NCBI GenBank assembly: GCA_002077065.1
Contig: NAJO01000005.1
Span: 1,054,001 to 1,118,000 of the forward strand
Reading direction: 5' to 3'
Length of the DNA: 64,000 nt
From: Cryoendolithus antarcticus
Taxonomy: Eukaryota > Ascomycota > Dothideomycetes > Cladosporiales > Cladosporiaceae
A program made the position numbers and the translations under genes. The number at the start of each line of letters is the position of its first letter. Position 1 is the stretch's first letter. The notes beneath the pieces are model-generated. The model worked only from the letters and a program-made list of their open reading frames with translations. It was not told the DNA's origin and searched no databases. Below are positions 21,023 through 30,473 of the stretch, piece after piece.

Positions 21023-23416
21023 GATGGGCACTGATGCGGGTGGCAATTACTGCAACAACAAAATCAGCGAATGCTCTCGGAGTGCAATGTCGTGAGGTGC
21101 CCGGTGCGTCTGCCACAATCCGGATTCACATCGGAGTGATGGCCGATGTTTATGTGCAAAGGGGTAGGCTGGATTTCATCGCCACATACCTTTTGATGGT
21201 GCACCATGCGGTGAATGCAGCACTGCGCGATGATGGAGATGACTGGTGCTATGCCCGATGGCGTGTTTGCCGATGTCGATGTGAGGGCGGAAAGGAGTGG
21301 TGGGTTAGGAGTTTCGCAGACCAAGCGAGCGTGGCCGGGGTTGGCGAACTCTGCTCAACACAGAGGGGCCGGACTCCTGGTGGCAGCACTTTCGCACTGC
21401 GATGTGTTGATGTCGCTGCCGACTGAAGCGAGCGACGATGGGCGGAGAGGGCAACCGCAATCCTGTGCGCTCCTGCTTCGCGCTGCGCCGCACTGCTGAA
21501 GACGTGAACGAGTGTCGGATGAGGTGATGAACCAGATGTGCGACCGGAATCTACACTCTGCTTGAGAGACGAAGGACTGACAGCAAAAGTGCTTCGAATA
21601 CTTGGCTGGCCACCGGCGTATTGACAGGGAATCACAGGAGACGGCAGCGCAGGACCCACTAGCGCCGACCTGATATTTTCCTATCATGTACTAATGTCCC
21701 ACCAACTCAACGCTCCGATGCGCAACTACGGCACGGTGATTCGTTGACATGGTCTTCTACGCCTTCTGTGGCTCGGGAAGCGTCAAACAGGCTCGATCAA
21801 CTGCCTGATCTACTCCGCGATCACCCACTGGTGCATTGCGCAGTCTGCCAAGCTCGAGGCTGTTGTGTTTCTTATGTGGCGAACGTCTATTTCGGGTCGC
21901 GTGTCATGCATGATATTGCAGGGCTGGACGAGATTGTTGACGATACACGTATCCCACGCGAACATTGGCGAGACTGGGTAGACGTAGACAGGTCACCTGT
22001 TGAAAGCAACTGGCCTTCATACTACGATATCCACTGTCGCTATGTCCACCACATCTTGCGTAGCATGACAGTTCCTCGTCTGCAGATATCCGAGAGGCGC
22101 TGAGTTGTGAGCGCAACTCTCACAGCATCCGCCAACTTTCCGTGACGCCTGGGGCGGCCCAAAACCTGAAACACGACACCTCCTCTACAAAACTGCGCCT
22201 CATCGCAATATGCATAGATGTCACTCACTGCCATATGTGCTCTCGCCTGCAGGCCAGTCGTGAGGCACTTGACCATACTAACCATTGCAGCTTGATGCAT
22301 ACAGGTAACATGCCTTGGTGATCATCATCAAACGTATGCGTGCATCCAGCAGTAGTCTTCAGAACTGCACCTACATGCCAATCCCTTGGTCATGCTACCG
22401 CTTGTGAGCGAGAGGTTTAGTATTGAGCTGTAGCCTGCGGCCTGCGATTTTCGACGTCGCATCGCTGTTGTGCATGTAACAAGGACACGAATGCTATTAA
22501 TATTCTGAGAGACACCGTCGCTATACGGCGTGCAACGGACTGGCGATGAGGGCAGCATTATTGACCTCAGCAACCAGCTCAGCAGCTTACGCAATGGATG
22601 CGCTTTCACCCCACTCGTACCTGCATTAGTTGATCGGAACACTGATGTAGCAACGCAAGATTGCCGGGTTGCCAGCAATTCCAATTAGTTGCACATGTAT
22701 TGCAGTCGAATACCGATGCGCGAGTCTGTTGCTGCCTTCACATTCATCGATACTGGGGTTGCCCTTCAGCTTGCGAAGCGATGACTGCACGAGCATGGCA
22801 CAGCACAGCAGTGATTCTGTGAGGAAGAATCCTTGCCGGTTTGATTGCACAGTTTCGAGATCGGCTGTGATCTCCGTTGGAAGCTTGCACGTCAGCTATG
22901 GCTTCGACTCCGTCACGATCGTTGTACAACATAAGACTTTCTCGTGTCCTTCATCGCATGGAAGATACATGTAAGTTACATGATTCCAAGTGTAGCGTCG
23001 TCGTCATCGTCAACGGGAATGTTTGAGTTCTATGGCCAACGGTCCGACCTCGCCGCTAGGAGATAGCAGATCCTCCTTTCCTGTCAAATTCCCATCAGTA
23101 TCCGAGCCAATGAGTGGCGCTACATAATTTTAGTGGCGGTACGCGTGTTCCAGGGTCAACGCCGCGCGCTATACTCCCTCCCTCAAACGCAAACACAAGC
23201 TTCACATCATCACCCTCTTCTTGTTTAACCAATTTGCTTGTGGACTTCGCCCAGGCTAGCAACTTCTTCATCACCAGACTTCTTACGCTCATTCAGCAGG
23301 TGCACGTTGATTGCGCCCCCAGCTTCTTCACAGCTTGGACCATTGCTCAACGCTTCGCCATCCATTGCGGGCATACTTGATATCATTGTAATACATCACA
23401 CGACAGCAGCATCATC
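21023..23416. other. 2.4-kb divergent intergenic region between FKS1 and the glucanosyltransferase gene
   Basis: Probably carries both promoters and 5' UTRs. A 119-codon plus-strand frame (21744-22103) has a somewhat protein-like Trp/Asp/His-rich end but no motif. No repeat, tRNA or transposon was recognised. Confidence 0.4.
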
Positions 23417-25145
23417 ATGCTTACATCGGGACTCGGCGCCGCTGCGGCTGCAGTCATCGCCTCGACACTGTTCGCGAGCGGAGCTGTTGCACAGACGACG
23501 GTAGACCCCATTGTCATCAAGGGTTCAAAGTTCTTCTACAAGACCAATGGCACACAATTGTGAGTATAGCGCAGCAGCAAGCTGAGTGGCGAACTCGTAG
23601 CTGACGCCGCACAGCTTCATGAAGGGTGTGGCATATCAGCAAGACTACACAGGCGGTGGCTCGATGGGCACTGGCAACAGCAGTACAACACAATACTCGG
23701 ACCCCTTGGCTGATGAGTCGGCTTGCACGCGCGACATCCCATACATGACCAGGCTGAGTACGAACACCATCCGAGTGTACGCGCTCGATCCTACCGCGAA
23801 CCACGATGCCTGCATGAATGCTCTCGCAGCAGCTGGCATCTACGTCGTTGCCGATCTTTCCGAGCCTCTCCAGTCGATCAACCGCGATGCGCCTGAATGG
23901 AACGAGGCGCTCTACGCACGCTACGCCGCGGTCGTGGATGCGATGGCTGGCTACTCAAACACACTTGGCTTCTTTGCTGGCAATGAAGTCTCGAACGCGC
24001 CCAACAACACCGATGCATCTGCTTTCGTCAAGGCGGCTGTGCGTGACACCAAGGCATACATCAAGCAGAAGAACTACCGTACGATCGGTGTGGGCTATGC
24101 TACCAACGACGATGCTGACATCCGTGTCAACATGGCTGACTACTTCAACTGTGGCGATGCTGCAAGCTCTATCGACTTCTGGGGTTACAACATCTACTCA
24201 TGGTGCGGTGACTCCTCATTCCACGACTCCGGCTACGATGTTCGCACTGAAGAGTTCTCTACCTACTCCGTGCCAGTGTTCTTCGCAGAGTATGGCTGCA
24301 ACCAGGTCACGCCGCGTCCATTCACTGAGGTGGGCGCGCTTTTCGGCTCTGACATGACTGGCGTCTGGTCTGGTGGAATTGTCTACATGTACTTCCAGGA
24401 GGCCAACAACTACGGTCTCGTCTCAGTCTCTGGCAACACTGTCAGCACTTTGACCGACTTCGACAACCTCTCCAGCCAGCTCGCGAAGGTCACTCCGACT
24501 GGTGTCAACTCTGCGAGCTACAGCCCAACCAACAGCGCTGCTGCCTGCCCTACCGGCTCCGACTGGGCTGCCAAGTCTAGCCCTCTGCCTCCTACCCCCA
24601 ACGCTGAGCTTTGCGCTTGCATGTACCAGACTCTGTCCTGCGTGCCCGCACCCAGCGTCAGCGACACTGAGTACGGTGACTTCTTTGGTGTTGTCTGCGG
24701 TACCGGCGATGGCTCCCAGTGCGACGGCATTGCCCACAACGCTACGACCGGTGACTTCGGTGCCTACGGCATGTGCAGTGCCAAAGAGCAGCTCGGCTTT
24801 GCCCTTAACGCCTACTACAATGCCCAGTCCGGCTCCAACCAGGCTTCCGCTTGCAACTTTGGCGGATCCGCTACAACCCAAGCTGCTACTTCTGCTGGTG
24901 GCTCGTGCTCTAGCCTCGTCGCTGAGGCCGGCACTGCTGGCACCGGTGTTGTCACCAGCCAGCCTACCGGCACTGGTGCTGCTAGCGGTGGGTCATCGGG
25001 CGGCGCGTCTGGCTCTGCTGGCGCTGCCTCGTCTTCTGCTGGTGCTTTCTCCATCTCTGCTCCTGGTTCATCCAGCGGCATGTGGCAAGCAGGCTCGCTC
25101 GTTGTGGTGGCCATGGTCTCCGGCATGGGCATGATCCTCTTGTAA
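23417..25145 (+). CDS. GPI-anchored 1,3-beta-glucanosyltransferase (GH72 + CBM43), Gas/Gel family
   Basis: Cleaves and re-ligates beta-1,3-glucan chains at the cell surface, elongating wall glucan. Exon 1 is 23417-23559 and exon 2 is 23615-25145, with a 55-nt intron (GTGAGT...ACAG) splitting a Phe codon; the protein is 557 aa. A signal peptide covers about 1-25 (Ala-rich, ending GAVAQ). The GH72 domain has both catalytic glutamates: Glu172 in GNEVSN (acid/base) and Glu273 in AEYGC (nucleophile). A Cys-rich CBM43/X8 module spans about 355-455, followed by a Ser/Gly/Ala-rich stalk and a hydrophobic C-terminal tail after a small-residue site, typical of GPI attachment. The CBM43 places it in the Gas1/Gas2 or Gel-with-CBM subgroup rather than the shorter one. 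It works on the product of the FKS1 enzyme encoded next door. Confidence 0.95.
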
Positions 25146-26389
25146 GCTAGGCAAAGGTGAAAAGCTAGAGGCAGTTGGACAGTTGCAGCGTTTTGCAGAA
25201 TACACAGGAAGTGCTGTTGAGCACATGATTGTGCACCTTGCTCTGAAGGACCTGATCTCGTATCACGGCCCCCACGGATGACGCCGTCTGAGTTTCTTGA
25301 CCTTGCATGGAGGCGTTGACGGGGATCAGGATTTGCTTCGGCATGTGTAGTAAAGCAAAGGGATAATCGAGGTATCACCATACCACTTTTCACGAGCGTC
25401 TCAACATTGTCGGTCTACTTCCTATATACGGACTGCATCGTTATACGTGTGCTCGCCTCCCCGGAGATTCCAATGGACTCACTCTCGCCGTCAACCATGT
25501 CCATCCAAGTCCTTGGACGTCGGCGCAGAATAAGTTTGCGCTGTATGTCACTTCACGCTCCTCCTGGGTTCTGCTTGCAAGCGCTATCGACCTCACCACC
25601 ATACCGTCAAGATGCAGTAATCTTCTCCTCCTTGTCGATCTTGCCACAACTTTGGGGCCGAGTGATCCCAATATAACCAGCACACTCCAGCATGAAGGAC
25701 AAAGTTAAGCTTTCTCGGCTCCGCAGGTCGATCTTACCCGCAGTCGCACCGCACTTCATCTAATCTCCGCGTTCGTTTGTTTGTGGAGATTGAAGATGAC
25801 CCGCCCCAATCTAGACTTCAGCTCCCTCCTTGGCGGCAGGGCTGACCACGCCCGTTTCCCCCGTTCCTCCCTCGTGGACTCACGCATGGCGCGCAGGGCT
25901 TGCGAGCGACCTGGTGCGTCGAAGCGATCGGGGCTGCATCTGGAGTACTGCTTGGCAATATCACGCCCGTTCATGCAGGTACCGTGCGCGTGTGGCTGGA
26001 GCTTACCCCCAAGTAAGCTTGGCTATGCGATCGCTCTGGCGACGCACGCTGCACAACGTGGATGGTCTGCTGGGCGAGGGATCTCGGTTCGCGGGGCGCG
26101 GCTCGAGGCAGGATGTGCCGGGCATTGGCGATGAATGTGTAGGTTCTGCGTTGGTGGTACGGAGTTGGGAACCGGCTGGCTGGCTGGGCGCACGAGGATC
26201 GTCCTGATCTGGTGTTCGCTCCCAGGGAAGGGGGCCGAAGAGGTACGAGTATAGTACAAAGGCTTTGTTGCCCCCCGGCGCTCTCGTCTACCTCTCCTTC
26301 TGACTCGATCGTCAACATTTCCTCAAGTCAAATCACACTCGTTTAGTACTCTTCAGTCGTTCCTTTCGAAACCCCATTCAATAATCAAC
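25146..26389. other. 1.2-kb intergenic region
   Basis: 3' flank of the glucanosyltransferase gene and promoter of the CFEM gene. Open frames at 25781-26207 overlap in several phases and carry no motif. Confidence 0.4.
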
Positions 26390-26968
26390 ATGAAATTTAC
26401 ATCCATCGTCGTCGCCCTCGCGGCCGCTTTCCCTGCCATCTCTGAGGCATTGATCTTCAACAAGACGCAGGCATACGCCACCGGCAACCTCGAGAAATAC
26501 CGCTGCTTGGACACGCTTCACTGGGTCAAGAAGCTGCCGACTTGCTTGAAGCAGTGCCAGATTGACGCTAATCTCGGCGATGGCTGCGCTTACGATGACT
26601 TGTACGCTATGTCTCCATTCGAAGGACCCACATTACACTTACTAACGCGACGAACAGCGCCTGCCACTGCGCAAACTACGACTCCTACAGCCCCATCATC
26701 GAGAAGTGCGCGTTCCCGCCCCAGCTCGGTGGTACGGGCAGCTGCTCGCTCCAGGAGCTCGGCGGCGTGCGGCCTCTGGTCAATGACATGTGCAACTTCT
26801 TCAACGCCACGTAAGTCTTGCAGCGTAGCTCTGGAGTCGCGTCTGGATACTGACGTGCGTTTTCTTCACAGTGGCTACACTGCCTACACGGACTGCTACA
26901 CCCGTCTTAGCCCGAAGAAGACCTTTGCCGTCATCCAGAAACAGACCATCACGATTCTCGACGAGTAG
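26390..26968 (+). CDS. secreted CFEM-domain protein (153 aa)
   Basis: Three exons: 26390-26601, 26658-26810 and 26872-26968, with introns of 56 and 61 nt, phase-consistent. A signal peptide covers about 1-20 (ending AISEA). The CFEM domain has its eight cysteines in order: LPTC, KQC, DGC, ACHC (two), EKC, GSC and DMC, with Cys-3-Cys and Cys-9-Cys spacing at the start and the CxC pair right after the aspartates of YDDFACHC. In Candida CFEM proteins the corresponding Asp contacts heme iron. No GPI signal is present: the C-terminus is charged (ending in Asp-Glu), so the protein is probably free in the wall or medium. Possible roles include heme capture, wall stabilisation or interaction with a host or substrate; none can be chosen from sequence. 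It is convergent with the MDR gene starting at 27138. Confidence 0.85.
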   Translation: MKFTSIVVALAAAFPAISEALIFNKTQAYATGNLEKYRCLDTLHWVKKLPTCLKQCQIDANLGDGCAYDDLYAMSPFEGPTLHLLTRRTAPATAQTTTPTAPSSRSARSRPSSVVRAAARSRSSAACGLWSMTCATSSTPRKSCSVALESRLDTDVRFLHSGYTAYTDCYTRLSPKKTFAVIQKQTITILDE

Positions 26969-27137
26969 ATATCGTAATCGACGAGGACATGGGTGGGAAT
27001 TGGGCGGCAACGGCGTTCGCAGAAGGGGTGGTTTGGAGTGTCAGCGTGGCTCGTACAAAAGCTATGTAAAGTAATGAAGTACACTTCTGCAGTCCAACTT
27101 CTGCTCCTTCCACTTGGTATCAACATGATTAAGGCCA

Positions 27138-28273
27138 CTACTCCTTCGAAGCATCTCCATCAATACCCCCGACAACGACTTTCCTTGCACTCACCCCTCG
27201 TTTCTGCACATCAAGCCCGTGCTGCACACTCCTCAATCCACCGCCCACCACCAGTGCCGCAGGCAACGGCTTTACCTTCCCGTTCGCCAGCGCACTAGGT
27301 AAGAAGTTCCGCCACATGTACGGTCCAACCCCATTCCCCGGCGCGAAGATGCTCCCCGCAGAGATCGACTTCACCCTTACCGAGCTCGGGATGCCTTTCT
27401 CGGGCACCCCTCGTACAGTAACGACAATCGCCTTCCCTTGGCTACGATCAGCGATACGGGCGCAGGTCTCGACTGCACCGTCGGCTCCAACGGCGTGATA
27501 AGCGCCGGCGAAAGTATGGCCTTTGATGGCTTTGACAATTTGGTCTTCGACGCTGGGGTCGTGGTAGTCGTACACAGCGTCTGCACCTAGTTCCAGACAG
27601 TACTTGAAATTTGCCGGACTCGCTGTCGTCAAGACATTGAAGCCGGAGAGTTTCGCGAGCTGGATGGCGCAGGAGCCGACTGAGCTGCTGCCGCCCCAGA
27701 TTAGCAGCACCCGCGGAGCAGTGGAGTCGAGTCTCGGCGTGGGTACGGGGAGAGGTAAGGCGAGGAAGTCTGGCTGGAAGAGTCCAGCTGAGGCGGTTGA
27801 GATCCCTAGAGGAAGGACGACGCCGATGTTGTATGGGATGTTGTAGGGCAGCTCGGCGACGGACGTGGAGTGGACTAGGGCGTACTTTTGGAAGGCGCCG
27901 TAGGCTGGATTGTTTGCACCATATACGCTTCCATTGCTGCGTGACAGTCGTTAGTCAATCTGTGGGATGTCTGCGAGAGTTCTGGTTCGTACGCAATCAC
28001 CCTGGTGCCGACTTTGAGCTCAGAGACCTTGTCGCCTACTTCGACGATGTGGCCAGCTATATCGCCGCCGAAGATGGCAGGATACTTGATGTGGAAGAGA
28101 TTACTATCCTGCATGATGTGATCGATCGGGTTGACTGCCACGCTGTGCACCTCGATTACTACAAGGCCCGGTGGCGGTGAGGTATATGGTGCAGCCGAGA
28201 CAACGAGAGGTCGAGACTCGGGCTTGAGTGCCCATGCTGCAGCGTTGTGGTATTCTCCTGCCGCAGTGGCCAT
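27138..28273 (-). CDS. MDR-superfamily oxidoreductase (zinc-type/enoyl-reductase-like, 359 aa)
   Basis: Medium-chain dehydrogenase/reductase of the fungal enoyl-reductase-like (ToxD/quinone reductase) group; probably NADPH-dependent reduction of a small carbonyl or enoyl substrate. Exon 1 is 28273-27993 and exon 2 is 27936-27138. The 56-nt intron (GTACGA...GCAG) follows the VGTRV segment. The GroES-like N-terminal part has the AVNPIDHIMQD and PAIFGGDIAGHIVEVG motifs. The Rossmann part has VLLIWGGSSSVGS (the GxSxxVG nucleotide-binding loop) and ends with a PLPAALVVGGG segment. I see no structural-zinc cysteine cluster, so it is probably zinc-free. Substrate unknown. It shares a short divergent promoter region of about 250 bp with SYS1. 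Confidence 0.85.
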
Positions 28274-28519
28274 GATCCCAACTTAGCATCGACCAGAGGC
28301 AGTGTTGATGGTACTCTGGGCGAGCTCTCACAGCTCGTGAACTACAAGGTGGAGGCAGACGAGCACGCAAGTGCATTGCTGAGGTCAGCTTTCAATGTGG
28401 TCCGTGAACGTGGACAATCAATCGCGAGATGCTTGCACCGTACGCGTAGGCACCCGTCTCACCCTTCCATTCACCATGACTCCTCATCTTCCCACCCCAT
28501 AACTTCCCTCTTCACTCCC

Positions 28520-29175
28520 ATGGCACGTCGCCGCCGTCCTCCCCGCCCCGGCGCCCTCGCTGATCTCTCCCCCCTGCGCATCCTAACCCAAATCGCGCTC
28601 CTCCAGCTTTTCTACTACGCCGCCTCCCTAATTCTCATAATCTTCACCACCTTCGTCGCAGGCCGACATCCAGACCCCGGACTCTTCTTTGACTGGCGGG
28701 AGCTCAGGGCGGATGTCACGACCGGGTGGACGTTGGGGCTATGTTGGATGTTGGGGAGTTTGATCACGTAGGTTTGCTGCTGTACAAAGGAGGAAAGCAT
28801 ACGAGGGGCATGGCTAACTGGTTGGATAGGGTGATTCCCATCCTCCTCCTCATCGCACGGTCGAAGCTGGTGCCGGATTTCGCGATAACGATACATGGAC
28901 TACACCTGATCGTCACGTCTCTCTACTCTCGCGCGATCCCAACAGCGCTGTACTGGTGGGTTGTGCAGGCCGCCTCGGCGACTCTAATGGTATTTTTGGG
29001 CATGTGGGCGTGTCAGTGGCGGGAGTTGCAGCCCATGGCCTTTGGCGCGAAGATCGTGAAACCTGCTAGGCCGCAGGGGAGTGCTGAAGCGGAGCCGCTG
29101 ACACGAGCAAGCGGAGAGAGGATGGAGGGCGATTTCGAGATGTTGGAGATGGGAAGGAGAGATGGCACGGGCTGA
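28520..29175 (+). CDS. SYS1: SYS1, integral Golgi membrane protein
   Basis: In yeast and mammals Sys1 is the Golgi receptor for the Arf-like GTPase Arl3/ARFRP1 and so controls trans-Golgi trafficking. Exon 1 is 28520-28767 and exon 2 is 28830-29175, separated by a 62-nt intron, giving 197 aa. Four hydrophobic segments are visible: QIALLQLFYYAASLILII, the TLGLCWMLGSL region, IPILLLIARS, and the stretch ending LMVFLGMWACQWREL. The family hallmarks RSKLVPDFAIT, VTSLYSRAIP and the WACQWRELQP end of the last span are all present. The C-terminal 45 residues form a hydrophilic acidic tail that is longer than in yeast. The start ATG at 28520 is the first in frame and precedes a basic RRRRPPRPG segment. 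Confidence 0.93.
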
Positions 29176-29368
29176 GCATGCGAGGATCCCAGAATTCTGC
29201 ACAGACACGGGTAGGTCAACCTGGCTATACGCATGCCCTCCAACCTGATGGTTCCCCTTAACCCCAGGAAGCCAAGCACGCGACCCGCGACACGCCTCTG
29301 ATCTCTAGGATGCGGCTCTCCACAACCCTAGGCACGCAGGCAACCCTCTCCAACCGCCGAACCCACTT

Positions 29369-30042
29369 CTACGCACACTCATAAGCCTCCACCTCCCCTC
29401 CCCCAAGCCAGAACGCACTCCCCGCCTCCGCCAACCGCACTAACCCGTCATCCCTCCCGAACCTCACCCCATCTCTTGCCTTCCTCTGTTCTCTTTCCCG
29501 GCTCGCCCGGACCCGGCCGAACCTCGCATCCCACCTCCGTTCCACCAGCGTCGTCTTGTTCACAACTGGGATGATGGTGCACCGGATCTTAGCCAGATGC
29601 TCCGGCGTGGCAAGCTCAGGCGAGGATCGGATCAGTGTGGTGATGCGTGCAGATTGGGGGCGCAAGGGAAGGCGGGGGTCGTCGCCTGCTCGCCAACCGG
29701 TCAGCTTTGTGGAATCTAGATCTGTATGGAGGGGAACGCACGGGTGTAGACCCGTCTGCCCAAGGGAAGCCAGACGTGCGTCAAGTCGTCTTCATTTGAG
29801 GTCGTGAAGAGCAGGCCGACGGAGTTCGGGGCTGCGTCGAAGTTCGCTGGTGGATGTAGGGTTTCTTTCACTGCGCCGGGGTTGACGAGGATGGCTTGTG
29901 AGGACGAGCCACTGAGATGTGCCGGCGCAACGGGTCGCAAGTCGAGCGGCCAGGAGTGCGCGAGAGAGACGAAGAGCGCTGCAACGGCGAAGAGCACAGC
30001 ACGTGGAAGGACGATGCTTCTCGAAAGTCCGTTGGTAGCCAT
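29369..30042 (-). CDS. hypothetical protein with N-terminal hydrophobic/signal segment (205 aa)
   Basis: Not recognised. Exon 1 is 30042-29742 and exon 2 is 29685-29369. The 56-nt intron (29686-29741) starts GTGCGT, has an AGCTGAC branch and ends GCAG; phases close to 206 codons. Residues 14-30 are hydrophobic (PRAVLFAVAALFVSLAHS) after a short basic start, suggesting a signal peptide or anchor. The rest has a beta-rich middle (LLFTTS, THVWLPLG) and a basic region with many Arg/Glu pairs (about 150-180), ending in Tyr-Glu-Cys-Ala. It might enter the secretory pathway or mitochondria; the family is unknown. It is convergent with SYS1. Confidence 0.65.
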
Positions 30043-30473
30043 ACTGGCAAGCTATGTTATGTGCGGCGTGGTCGGAATTACTCGTCCTGATGCTGCAGAA
30101 TGACTATGCCCGCGTTTGTCTCGAGAGAAGAGGAATAGGATGACCAGATGTATAAGAGAGGTGCTCGTCTTGGGGAATGCATGGCATGAGCGGAGCGTGT
30201 TTGAGTGCTTCCATTGCTGCGGAATGCAGCGTGCACTTGCTTCTTCAGCGCTGTTCGTTGCTGTGGCAAGCGCCAGATAAATCATCGCACTCTCTTGCCC
30301 GACGTTCCAGCTAGTGTACTGTACTGTAGGAGCATTTACGACAGTGGTTGCCATGTGAATGAGAGAAGCTTTTCACCGGTGCTGGAGCCAGGTAATTTGC
30401 GTTTGCAAGGCAATGCCATCAGCGCATCATTCATTCAATCCTACATCTTCAGATGACAGTCACGTTCTTACTC
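30043..30473. other. short intergenic region
   Basis: About 430 bp between the start of the hypothetical gene and the stop of SKT5/CHS4. Nothing recognisable was seen. Confidence 0.4.

Noticed and set aside
21023..21046. FKS1 start at 21046
   Set aside because: The codon there is TTG; the first ATG is at 21022.
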